Under the pieces are notes generated by a model. That model made no database searches. It had not been told where the DNA came from and saw only the letters and a list, made by a program, of their open reading frames with translations. The position numbers and the translations under genes are program-made. Below are positions 54,815 through 64,000 of a stretch of DNA of 64,000 bases, in pieces. Within the stretch, counting starts at the first letter, position 1, and each line of letters opens with the position of its first letter. The stretch comes from Lotus japonicus. Its lineage: Eukaryota; Streptophyta; Magnoliopsida; Fabales; Fabaceae. The stretch lies in NCBI RefSeq assembly GCF_012489685.1, contig NC_080042.1, positions 94,824,576 through 94,888,575 on the forward strand, in the 5' to 3' direction.

Positions 54815-55560
54815 AATGTTCTTAGTAACATATTGTTAGCTAGTGTGTTCATCACATACTAATATACTTAGACCAGATCTATTTTTAACTCTAGAAATAG
54901 CAACATATAATTGCTCATGGAAAAAAAACTGGCTTTGGTAGATAAACACCGACATGAGATAATGACTGCCCCTGACTTTTGTTTATAGTCATCGCAAAAG
55001 ATGAAATCAAAGAAAATGTCTTCTTTGAAACTTAACTGGCGTGCTTTGATCAGATGACATCAAATTCATCCTAAAAATGTATACCATCTTTCCGATATGT
55101 GTGCTAGAAAGAACAATAGCACCAATTACATTTGAACCAAGGTAGTCAATCATAAGTCTCAATAGAAATGTCAAGATTGCGCATGAGCATAACCGGTGCA
55201 CATTTTTTAAGAACCAACTTGTGATCAAAATACCAAAACATCTAATATCATTCAAAAAATTTGTGGTTAACCAATCAACTTTAATTCCAACATCCTCATT
55301 GACCTTCAATACTTAATCAGAGGGATAAGTTTTTTCATTTCCAAGAAATAATGACAAAACATATTGATTAATTGAATTAACGACATCCAAAGTTGGAGCA
55401 AGTATTGCTTTGCCACAATAGTATTTGACACAACCGATATTTTGAAGAATGTTGGGTGCATTAACTACACAATGTCTGCAATAAGGTTAGAAGATTGATA
55501 GATTAGCAAATCATTTGAAATTTGAACATCAGACTCACCATCGTTATAGTCACCCAAATT
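54815..55560 (-). pseudogene. Helitron PIF1-like helicase, C-terminal remnant
   Basis: Minus-strand frames give, in order, AILAPTLDVVNSINQYVLS, DWLTTNFLNDIRCFGI, RLMIDYLGSNVIGAIVLS, THIGKMVYI, TPVKFQRRHF, MTINKSQGQSLSHVGVYLP and LYVAISRVKNRSGL. These match the end of plant Helitron helicases, where KFQRR and TINKSQGQ are conserved. Several frameshifts and a stop after CDEHTS show decay. The reading frame was then cut near its end by the GATGA insertion. Confidence 0.8.
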
Positions 55561-55600
55561 ACCATGTGCAATTGGGTCTGGTAACTGAAGTCAAATCCCT

Positions 55601-58588
55601 TATGTCACGTGATATTGAGAAATCCTATGTCGAATCTATTACACTTAATTTCATTTGATTTATCATTGTTTAAAGAATAGAACATCCATTAGTACATAAG
55701 ATAAGATAAGAAGGTATGTGCCCTTGTAACTGCATTAGTTTTTTTGACTTTTTTCATTCAGAAGGACCATAGGATTACAAAGGAAAAGAAAGATAAGATA
55801 TCCTCCTTAACCAAAAAGCAAATGAACCCATTAGTACATAATCTATGCACTCCACATGTATCCTGATAAGGTACCCTGAAAAATGCCTTATTTTAATCAC
55901 TAAAAAGAGCCAACAAAACTATGATGTCCCATAACAGGTCTAAGGTCAGCATATTCCTTTTAAATGTCGAAGCATTTTGCTCTATCCAAAGACACCAGAA
56001 GTGCAAATAAAGCACAGAAATAAAATCTCTCAATCCTTCAACCTGCCAAAATCTCTGCAGTAAATCAACAAAAACAGTTCAACATCAAGTGGGAGGAGCA
56101 ATGTGAAAAATACCCCTTGGAAAGAGTATGGATTGACAATCTTTTTGTCTTATCCTAACACCACCTCCTCAATCTACAGCTATTAACTAACCACATAAAT
56201 GAGTTATGTCTATTGTTCTCTATGATGCATTATTACTTTTGTTTTCTTCAAACATATACATAAAAAAAAGAAATAAAACATAAATTTTCATGCAATAATT
56301 CTAAGTTGGTGTCCTGCACAATGATTGTATGTTTGAACTTGTACATTTCCTCAAATTTTAGTGGGAGAGAGTTGGTTTTCATTTGCTAGTGGTTATTCAT
56401 GCGATCTCATGGTGATTTGCTGTAATTCTTGGCTAAGTGTCCTGTATAAAGGAGATTTTTGTTTTAATCATGAGAAGATTCCAAATCTAAGCCTAGCTTA
56501 TTGCATGTCAGATATGATTTGTGTTTTAAAGGTGTGTTGCAAAACTTATAAATCAAAGCAGCAAGGAAGTGTCAAATTTATAATATTACTGAGGACTAAG
56601 TTCAAATTTCATAAATAATTTTTTATCAAGATAAATTATGACAGCAATTAAACAATACCAAGCTATCAACTTCTCTAAATCATCCCTGATTGTTATTCAC
56701 ATATCTAATCTCCCCGACGATCGTTTATACTGTGTAACAGCAACAAATACAGAGTATAATGCCCAAGAACAAAATGGTGTGAACCTGATAAATACTCTTT
56801 CAACGAACGTACACGGGTGATAAGAGTAATTGGGAAATGGGAAAAATCTCACAGCACACAAATGCTTTGATATACCATGCTCTGATATACCTTGGATGAG
56901 ATGCAATCAATTTTACATTCCGACCCATTAATTACCTTAACACCTTCCATGGCAAAGCATTTCGCAGAAAGGTCATCTATTTTCATATCTGTCTAAGCTC
57001 AATGCAAAATTCAGCCTGCTCTCATAATTCTGATCTGCAAACATAGCAACAAAATAAATTAATGACGCCGCAACAAATTAATGACAAAGGTCGAACAATT
57101 AACCATATGGTTCGAGCTGTACTACTGTGACTTGAATTGCTAAGTTACTAACACACACCAGATAGAAATCTTAAATTACTAACACACAATTCATAGAAAA
57201 TTAGAAACAATCCATAAAGTAGTTGTTGATTACATAAACAGGGGACACATATTGATTGCAAGGTTCCGAGAGCTACTGTTTTAGAGACCCCTCCCATTGA
57301 GTTGAAGACTCTGTTACTTAGAGACTGGCTGTTGTTGCTTAGCTTTCTTTTCACCTATGTTTTCTGATGAAGAAAAAAAGAAGTTGTAAAATGGGTAATT
57401 CATCAGAAAATGAACTAAAGAAAACATTTTTTTCGCTTTAGGCGAAAATGAGCATACCAAGCATTCAAGAGAAAAATGGAGGAAACATTGCTATAGTAAC
57501 AGTGATATACTGTCTAAATTCAGACAACAAATGTAGGCTTCGATTGTTGTCAGTTGATAAAACTTGGCGACCCTCATTTCTTTTGGATAGGAGCTGTTTA
57601 TTTATGTTCATAAGTTGATTCTAACTCTGAGTATACTTGAGCCATGTTCCAAAAGAAAATGAAAGGATTCAAATCCGAATAGAAATAGTGATTTTACTGG
57701 TGAACCTAATTTGTTTTAAAATAACATGGTTATGTGTTTCCTCTGAGGATGATCTAAATTGAAATTATCTACCAAAAGGTGATCGATTCTTTTCAAAATG
57801 AACCATGACACTGTCTCTGTGGTTTTCAGCTTGCTTGGCTTTGTCGTAAGTGGTAACTCAAAACTTATTATGGAGGCTAATAGTCAAGCTAACTTTAACT
57901 TAATACAGAAGGGTGATCATTTTATTTGTCACTGAGAAAAATATCACATTAGAATTTACATTAAGCTATGAGACTATTAAACCTTGTCATAACTTTTGTG
58001 CATGGAAGAACCTTAAATCTGCTGCAACATGTCAATGTCTTGCTCATACCATATCTACTCACTTGATGAAAACCAAAGTACACAAACTTTTTGTCCAGCT
58101 TTCTGCACAGATTCACTTGTGTAAGCATTGGCATAAATGAAAATATGACCAACATATTAACAAACCAAACAGCACCAATAACACGATTCCCTCACAACAA
58201 AAATTTATAAATATTATATTAGAAAGGAATAAAAACCAGCGAAACTAACTAACGAAGGAAGAGACCGATCTAACCAAATCTACTACAAATATTACAGGGA
58301 TTCCTTTCAATACAAATAACCTGTATGGTAATTTTTGAACTCAAATAAATAGATGCTTGAGAATGAGCTGATATTTTACTGGAAGAACATAGCTAGTGAA
58401 TTTTATGAAGAAAGCACAGGTTTAATCTCAACCATGACAATAAATCTATCTCTTCTTACAACAAATTCATGAAGGAAAACATATTCTCGTTAAGATTACT
58501 TAATTAAGCCTCTTATTTTTTGTTATATCTTAGGCATAAGAAAAGTATTTTATTGATATCCTTAACTTTGAACTACTAACATATTCAA
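55601..58588. other. Long stretch without a recognisable gene
   Basis: AT-rich. Open frames up to 85 aa (for example 56361-56618 plus) show no family features. I see no splice-consistent coding exons. Part of it may be Helitron interior. Confidence 0.45.
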
Positions 58589-58600
58589 ATTGGAACTATT

Positions 58601-59155
58601 TTTTTTGAAAGCAAAATTCATTGAATTAAGATGAAGGAACTTGAGAACAGACTCTCTCAAGGGAGTATGGTGTAGAAACCCAAACCAAAGATAAGCTAGA
58701 CCAACACCCCTCAATAAAAACCTACCAGTACAAAGATTCTAGAAACAAACACCCCTCAATAAAAAACCAGCTAGTACAAAGAACCTAGAAGAACCAAAAT
58801 ACCCAAAACACAAACCAAAAAGGCATTATAACAATACACAAAAGATCCACCAAACTGCTGGAAAAAAACGACAGCAAAGGCCCCCTTTTGATTAATTGCA
58901 ACCTTCTCCCAAAACTAATCCACCAGGGAAATAAATCCCAAAATTCAATGGTCCCCAAAATTCATACAGCCACAATAAAGACTTCACGCATTACATTAAG
59001 AAGCTGTCTTACTTGTACACTATCTTTGTATCAAAATTGGATTGAGTGAGTCATCCATAACCTTCTTGAAGTTTTGATTTATCAACCAGTGACAAATCTC
59101 CCTTATTTCTGGCTCATCAGAACTAATATGCATAATTTAACCTTGCAATTGCAGA
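58601..59155 (-). mobile_element. 5'-truncated LINE with 12-bp target duplication
   Basis: On the minus strand the segment ends CAATGAATTTTGCTTTC followed by a short poly-A, typical of a LINE 3' end. Flanks ATTGGAACTATT (58589-58600) and ATTGAAACTATT (59156-59167) form a 12-bp target duplication with one mismatch. The interior has an imperfect duplicated block around ACACCCCTCAATAAAAA (about 58705 and 58750). No coding part remains. Confidence 0.5.
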
Positions 59156-59383
59156 TTGAAACTATTAACATATTCGTTTTAGTTGTCGGCATTGATCCGT
59201 TCTAAAGGCCTATTACACTCTAATGGTCATGACTTGTATCACAAAGTCAAATTAATGAGAAAACAATATTGAAAAATCAATGTTAGCTATTGAGAATCAA
59301 AGAAAATGGTAGTTCAAACTCATCTAAAAAGTTGAAATCCTTCCAGGCTTGTTAGGAACCTAATGAAATGCAAACACACTCAC

Positions 59384-59460
59384 TTGCAAGTGGCTTTTGA
59401 ATTCGTCAGTTGTCATGCCTTCCATATGCTTCAGTTCACTAATATGTTTAGGAGTGGCCA
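59384..59460 (-). pseudogene. Isolated exon of a GARP (G2-like MYB) transcription factor
   Basis: A 77-bp block between a good acceptor and donor encodes ATPKHISELKHMEGMTTDEF then KSHLQ. This is the second half of the GARP DNA-binding domain (ATPKQIRELM...DEVKSHLQ in HHO/NIGT-like proteins). The first half and the KYRLH continuation were not found nearby. Upstream on the same strand a TATA-like GCTATAAATACCC (about 59672-59684) precedes a leader-like segment, so it may still be transcribed, but no complete protein can be made. Confidence 0.65.
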
Positions 59461-60096
59461 CTGCAAAACAAAGAAAAAACAACCAATTAGACACACACGC
59501 CATACAGTACATTGGCATGTCTACAACTCATTATAAACCTTCAAATGGAATTCATGTGTGCAGATATACAAAAAGACAAATGAAACAGATCAGTGAAATA
59601 AGTGAGAGCAGGGGAATTTCGAAGAGAAGAAATTGAGAAATAGAAATGAGTTGAGTGGGAGTTCAGAACATCGGGTATTTATAGCCAAGATTTGAAACTA
59701 CAGTGACACAACCACACATAGTACGATTTAAATAAAAAAATGACATGATTTTCAAAAAAATTATATCTACAGACTATACAATACAGATGAAAGGATTGAG
59801 TAGTACAAAATATATACAACAGAGGGGAGATAATTAAAGTAACTTTGGATTGACACTGACCATTTGGTGTGAGAGATTAAACCTTGCTGATGCATTCAAA
59901 CTTACGTTCCCAGTTTTGTAGGAGAAAGATGACGAACGAACAGTTAATCGTTTCAGGTGTAACGACGTTAATGGTTCGAGCATACATGGCGGTAAACAAA
60001 TCTTGAAGAAAGCTTCAACCGGCGGTCGAAAGTAAAGGCCCATCAGATAAATCGGAAAAGACGAAGTTGATGGGTTGGTGAGAAGTAGGTGGAAAG

Positions 60097-60297
60097 ATGA
60101 ACGAAAACACTGAATCACAGTTAGGGTTTCAGATTGAAGTGGAGAAAAAGGAAGTTATGGAAGAGAAACCAACAAACCTGATAGTGATGAATGATTCAGC
60201 GGAGTGGGTAGAAAGGGGTCTGAGACACGTTAAGCCAGCTGGGTTGATTGGAGATGGGGATTTGCCGACTTGGGGAGAAAGAATGCTGGAGAATTGA
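60097..60297 (+). other. Unassigned 66-aa open frame
   Basis: ATG-initiated frame MNENTESQLGFQIEVEKKE... ending ERMLEN. I recognise no family, and the opposite strand is also open. Listed only because the frame has balanced composition; it may be part of a decayed gene. Confidence 0.15.
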
Positions 60298-60432
60298 AAC
60301 GACTTGTTCGCCAGGGCTCCACTTGAAAGAAAGAAAAAAACGTTGAAAGAGCAGGACAGGTGGCGCAACACGATTGGAGGTCTTGTAGGAATAGTAAAAA
60401 TTGAACTCACGAATAAGAAGTAGTAGATTTGG

Positions 60433-60647
60433 TTGATCAGTTTGTAGGTAACAACATTGTCGCCGACCGAGCTCGAGGAACACTAGAATTTGGTCTAAAA
60501 TGCACTGCTAAATACCACGTGATTCATGGTGGGTACTGCAACATGTATTTTTACTGCAAAAGTTTGGGCTTCACGTTCAAGTCTAACAATACTACTTTAG
60601 CTCATGGAAGTTGTTTGTTTGTTCCATCTCTTCATTTTGGATGTTAA
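60433..60647 (+). pseudogene. Truncated NHL/LEA2 gene copy (C-terminal third)
   Basis: Encodes VDQFVGNNIVADRARGTLEF through FTFKSNNTTLAHGSC, matching residues about 157-218 of the intact gene at 63058-63726 (VDQFVGDHIVAARALGSIQF...). The N-terminal two thirds, including the membrane span, are missing, and no start is in place. The tail after GSC diverges. It is a remnant of a tandem duplication. Confidence 0.85.
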
Positions 60648-60683
60648 GTAGATTACTTCACGTGTGTTCAAATATTTCTATTT

Positions 60684-60740
60684 AACTTTGTGTTGGTCAA
60701 AGCCCCAAAAAAAAAAAAAAAAAAAAACTTTGTGTTGGTC
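60684..60740 (+). mobile_element. 27-bp retroposon-like insertion with 15-bp target duplication
   Basis: AACTTTGTGTTGGTC occurs at 60684-60698 and 60726-60740. Between them lie AAAGCCCC and 19 A. This is the signature of target-primed reverse transcription, with only about 8 bases of template besides the poly-A tail. Confidence 0.6.
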
Positions 60741-60803
60741 CACATTGATCTATGAAACTCAACCTCCCCCCATTTGACTTCGTGTTGGTATAAGCATAGA
60801 AAT

Positions 60804-60989
60804 TGTTGGGGAGAGTTACAGTGAGGACCCGTGGGGCAAGGTCGAGGGGAAACACCAAGGAGATCTTGGACACTACATCTCAACCCAAAACCTTAAGGCG
60901 TTAGGTTTATGGGTCACATCTCTTGTAAACTCTCCCTCTCACCTTGACTTCTCCGATGTGGGACTTGACTCCAACACTTGATTCCAACA
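60804..60989 (-). repeat. 3' terminal repeat of the TRIM
   Basis: 186 bp, minus strand TGTTGGAATC...TCTCCCCAACA. Confidence 0.92.
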
Positions 60990-61173
60990 ATCTCCCCCTC
61001 AAGTGTGAGTCCCTCAACCACATGACCCATGGTCCTCCCGTCTGCGGAAGCTATCCACCTTGTACCGTCGTTCGCTGCTCAACGGAACTCGCCGCCCAGC
61101 CACACTGCTAGGAAGACTTTCGACACAAGGAGTTGTTATCATGGTCCCACAAACCATTGGCTCTGATACCACT

Positions 61174-61359
61174 TATTGGGGAGAGTCACGGCGAGGACCC
61201 GTGGGGCAAGGTCGAGGGGAAACACCAAGGAGATTTTGGACACCACATCTCAACCCAAAACCTTAAGGCGTTAGGTTTAAGGGTCATATCTCTTGTAAAC
61301 TCTCTCTCTCACCTTGACTTCTCCGATGTCGGACTTGACTCCAACACTTGATTCCAACA
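61174..61359 (-). repeat. 5' terminal repeat of the TRIM
   Basis: 186 bp, several substitutions relative to its partner, including an inner end CAATA in place of CAACA. Confidence 0.92.
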
Positions 61360-61510
61360 GAAATGAAAAGAAAAAAATCACTCTGCATGCAATGGTTGGC
61401 ATTTGCAAAACAGAAACACACACTTTAGGGGTTTGGTCTCCTCTTTTGCTCCCACTTGCAAAACAGAAGCACACACTTTAGGAGTAGTAACTAAGGAACA
61501 AGAATAAAAG

Positions 61511-61980
61511 CGTCCATTAATTATTCGTATGCATGTGATCCTAACTTAGGCATACCAGGGTCGGCCCAACTCTAAATGAGGCATAAAGCAAAGTTTAAAG
61601 TGAGACCTTTTTGACTTAGCTAAAAAAAAATTGAAGCCTTTTTTATAGGCATTTTTTACTTAGTGGGAAAAAAAAATTGGAGGCCTAAAGCGGTTGCTTG
61701 AATGACTTTACCCTTGGGTCGGCCCTGAGGCTTACATTTTGATTCAAACATTACAAATGAGCATGTACATTGGGGGGATTTAACATGACATGCTTGCGTT
61801 AATACCCCTCGTCTACCACCCCAAACATCCATTAATTATTTGTATGCATGTGATCCTAACTTAGGCTTACATTTTGATTCAAACATTACAAATGAGCATG
61901 CAAGGGACAATTGATCATGCACATTGGGGGGATTTAACATGATATGATTGCTTTAATACCCCTCGTCTACCACCCCAAAT
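61511..61980. repeat. Tandem duplication (two units), left unit carrying a MITE
   Basis: Unit A (61511-61826) and unit B (61827-61980) share, in order, CCATTAATTATT, GTATGCATGTGATCCTAAC, TTACATTTTGATTCAAAC, TTGGGGGGATTTAACATGA and TACCCCTCGTCTACCACCCC. Unit A has a 172-bp insertion plus its target copy; unit B has a small extra block ending ATTGATCATGC. Confidence 0.9.
61556..61727. mobile_element. hAT-like MITE with 8-bp target duplication
   Basis: 172 bp bounded by CAGGGTCGGCCC and GGGTCGGCCCTG (inverted with two mismatches). Flanking 8-mers AGGCATAC (61548-61555) and AGGCTTAC (61728-61735) are the target duplication with one change. The sister duplicate at about 61862 has AGGCTTAC once, i.e. 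the empty site. 8-bp duplications and CAGGG ends fit the hAT superfamily. Confidence 0.85.
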
Positions 61981-63057
61981 CCTTACTTCGGGTACCTGCT
62001 TGCTTCTCTGCAATTCAATGCCTGGTAATGCACTTAGTGCTTCTAAGAACTGTTTGTTAGATGAATTAATTGCTATTTGAGACTTGCTTATGGCTTAAGA
62101 CTAATTAAGGTAGAAAAATTAATTGACAGGGTATATACGCTTGTTTATCATGATGATGATGACAATTTAGTAAAGTTTAATAAATCTATCTTGTGTTGTA
62201 GACTTGTTTTCTGTTCTTCACATGCTATTCAACCTGGTAAAAAGGAGTAGTTCAAATAATAGTTATTTCCTTTCCTTCTTTTGAAAATAACTTTAAATTA
62301 AAAAATTCCACATGCTATTCTGCAGAGCTTCAGTGCACCCTCACAATCTTGAATTTGGCCCCTCCATCACATTTTGAGCAACTAATTTTACAATCCAATG
62401 GTTATAATTAATTTAAGAAAAAACCAAGTGATAATTACATGTATGTTCTCTCTCATTTTATACTTACTGGATGGTGCTGCAGCAGGAGAGGGTCTGAATT
62501 CCACAATCTTGGATGATCCTCTCCAAAAATAAAGGCCCTTCTAGCTAGGGATATGTTAATTATGTAGTTTTGTTTATTTTGTCTTCTTTTTCCATTAAAA
62601 AAAAAGACTAGTTCAAATAGTTATTTCCTTTCCTTCTTTTAAAAATAACTTTAAATTAAAAAAATCCAAGGAGAAAATTAGGTAAGCAATTAATATATTT
62701 GCAAATGACATATTAGTAAATAATATAGCACTTGGCATTAGTTAAGATGAAAAAACGTATAATGTAGACGAAAATATCTAAGATAAATAATTTTTGAAAA
62801 AGATTCGAATGTGAAATGTAATTATTTTTTTGAAATTGATGTGGAATGTAATTGAAAACTAAACTAATTAGATGATAGAATACAAAATCAAACAAATTCT
62901 ACTGATAACATATATAAATATATTAAGTATTTCAAAGTTAGAACCTTCCACATGATAACAACTTCAACGATAGAATCGCTCATAAATAGAAGGTATCACA
63001 ACAACCTCAACCTCAACCTCAACCTCGTGCACTCTCACAACACTACACTCCGCCGCA
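61981..63057. other. Intergenic and promoter region of the NHL gene
   Basis: The segment at about 62021-62190 resembles the 3' flank of the intact NHL gene (63757-63890: GGTAATGCACTTAGTGCTTCT and TTGTTTATCATGATGATG), so it is the displaced 3' flank of the left duplicate. A CAACCT hexamer repeat lies in the probable 5' UTR at about 63002-63025. No gene seen. Confidence 0.6.
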
Positions 63058-63726
63058 ATGGCTAACACAGCCACAGTGTATCCGAACGGAGTTGCTCCTC
63101 CGCCTCCGCGACAACATAGAAAGTCATCATTTTGTTACTGGTTTTGCCGCATCCTCTTCATCATCATCTTGGTCACTTGTTTCTACTTTCTTTCCAAAAT
63201 AAAGAACCCTCCCCCTCAAAGCTACTATAGTACCCCCGATTTCCGATTCGACTCAGCCTCCTTCACCTCACTCGACCGAGCCATTGGCCCCAACCTCACC
63301 GCCAAATTTGACCTTGCTTTCACCCTCACAAATCCTAACAACAATACCAACATCTCCTATGAGATCATCTTTGCTAGTCTTGATATCGATGGTGATTGTG
63401 GTGAACAACGCTCGATCAAACTGTGTCCTCAGTTCTGCTCTGGCTTGTTCGCCGTCACGCAATTTCCACCTTTCCTACAACTGAACCAGAGCGAGAACAC
63501 TCTTCGGGTGCAAATCAATGCGGTCGATCAGTTTGTGGGTGATCATATTGTCGCAGCAAGGGCTTTGGGATCAATCCAGTTTGGACTCATGCTTTTTACT
63601 CAATTCAAAACTGGTTATTACACGGACTCCATGCAATTTTACTGCACTCATATGAGCTTTGTGTTCGAGAGCAATAATGCTACTTCTGCTTCTGGAACTT
63701 GTTTGTCTGGTTTTTACCAACTATAA
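63058..63726 (+). CDS. NDR1/HIN1-like (NHL), LEA2-domain membrane protein
   Basis: Single exon, 222 aa, start ATG 63058 (MANTATVYPNGVAPPPPRQ). Residues 1-24 form a Pro-rich cytosolic tail, and 26-46 (CYWFCRILFIIILVTCFYFL) one membrane span. The rest is the LEA2-type beta domain with FDLAFTLTNPNNNTNISYE, several potential N-glycosylation sites (NLT, NNT, NIS, NQS, NAT) and Cys pairs. NHL proteins sit in the plasma membrane and many respond to pathogens or abscission cues; a defence role here is inference. The membrane span and LEA2 core are intact. A truncated paralogue lies 2.4 kb upstream. Confidence 0.85.
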   Translation: MANTATVYPNGVAPPPPRQHRKSSFCYWFCRILFIIILVTCFYFLSKIKNPPPQSYYSTPDFRFDSASFTSLDRAIGPNLTAKFDLAFTLTNPNNNTNISYEIIFASLDIDGDCGEQRSIKLCPQFCSGLFAVTQFPPFLQLNQSENTLRVQINAVDQFVGDHIVAARALGSIQFGLMLFTQFKTGYYTDSMQFYCTHMSFVFESNNATSASGTCLSGFYQL

Positions 63727-64000
63727 CTCAAGAGTTGGCATAAGCAGAGAAACGGTAATGCACTTAGTGCTTCTAGGAATTGTTTGTTAGATAAATTACT
63801 TTTTCTTTCTTTCTTTTTTACCTCTTAAGACAACTGCTTAAGGTAAGTTTGATTTTAGGATAATACACAGCTTGTTTATCATGATGATGACAACATTGCT
63901 GCCACTCTCTTTCACTATCGTGGTGACCACTCGCTTGCCACCTTTATTGGTTATTGCAACTTAACAAGAGCGAGAGTAAGTTTCCACTTCAATTGAATTT
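63727..64000. other. NHL 3' flank
   Basis: No further gene before the window ends. The part 63757-63890 is the counterpart of 62021-62190. Confidence 0.5.

Larger units (their letters stand above)
49463..55600 (-). mobile_element. Decayed Helitron, minus orientation, split by a retroelement
   Basis: The 3' end is recognisable on the minus strand: a perfect 7-bp stem hairpin CCCGTGC-ATC-GCACGGG (49482-49498), a short spacer, and terminal CTAG at 49463-49466 followed by T, as in Helitrons (CTRR end, host T). Helicase-like coding debris lies at about 54815-55560. The 5' terminus was not found, so the right end is a guess. A 4.9-kb LTR element is nested at 49914-54808. Confidence 0.65.
60804..61359 (-). 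mobile_element. TRIM: miniature LTR retrotransposon, 556 bp
   Basis: Two 186-bp terminal repeats (60804-60989 and 61174-61359) flank a 184-bp interior. Exact target duplication GAAAT at 60799-60803 and 61360-61364. On the minus strand the primer site TGGTATCAGAGCC (61159-61171) follows the 5' repeat by two bases, and AGGGGGAGAT precedes the 3' repeat. No coding capacity. It must use enzymes from another element. It lies in the 3' flank of the NHL pseudogene. Confidence 0.93.

Noticed and set aside
60804..61359. Frames at 61060-61351 as small genes
   Set aside because: They lie inside the TRIM and cross its primer site and terminal repeat; no coding signal.

Overview
This is a 64-kb piece of a plant nuclear chromosome. 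The evidence is spliced genes with GT-AG introns, AT-rich intergenic DNA, copia-type LTR retrotransposons primed by initiator tRNA-Met, a DYW-type PPR gene, a plastid SecE and a plastid ferredoxin. Repeat style (Sirevirus-like element with several polypurine tracts, tRNA-derived SINE) suggests a legume, but that is inference; no species can be named from sequence alone.

Layout. 1-3.5 kb: a decayed 5' fragment of a cysteine synthase gene, an ATATT pentanucleotide array, SINE and LINE debris. 3.6-4.8 kb: a four-exon glyoxalase/VOC gene. 5.8-10.6 kb: a complete copia retrotransposon with one nonsense codon in its reverse transcriptase. 11.2-11.7 kb: plastid SecE. 12.2-13.2 kb: LINE RNase H debris. 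13.6-22.9 kb (minus): an intact cytosolic O-acetylserine (thiol) lyase gene whose last intron holds a complete, very young copia element with an uninterrupted 1563-aa gag-pol. 23.2-25.4 kb: a MULE-like non-autonomous DNA transposon with a GC-rich cargo. 26.2 kb: plastid ferredoxin of the FdC1 type. 27.4-28.6 kb (minus): L18p/L5e-like protein. 30.3-38.1 kb (minus): large PHD-finger/GNAT gene with a coding minisatellite of nine units. 40.3-42.2 kb: DYW-type PPR gene. 44.1 kb: kinase pseudogene fragment. 45.0-48.9 kb: nine-exon SurE phosphatase. 49.5-55.6 kb: decayed Helitron split by a non-autonomous Sirevirus-like element. 58.6-59.5 kb: LINE fragment and a lone GARP-type exon. 60.4-63.7 kb: a tandem pair of NHL/LEA2 genes; the left copy is a truncated pseudogene with a TRIM, a hAT-like MITE and a microscopic retroposon in its 3' flank, and the right copy is intact.

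The single-copy housekeeping genes (SecE1, OASTL-A, FdC1, PHD/GNAT, SurE) appear in the same order as I recall for Arabidopsis At4g14870 to At4g14930, so the gene backbone is an old conserved block and most of the novelty is in young mobile DNA laid over it. Three complete LTR elements and one TRIM each have exact 5-bp target duplications, and the LTR pairs I compared are nearly identical, so the region has taken recent insertions. I found no CRISPR array, no rRNA or tRNA gene, and no clear candidate for an unknown multi-gene system. The most unusual items are two retroposon-like insertions of only 21 and 27 bp with 15-bp target duplications, one of which has duplicated a splice donor.
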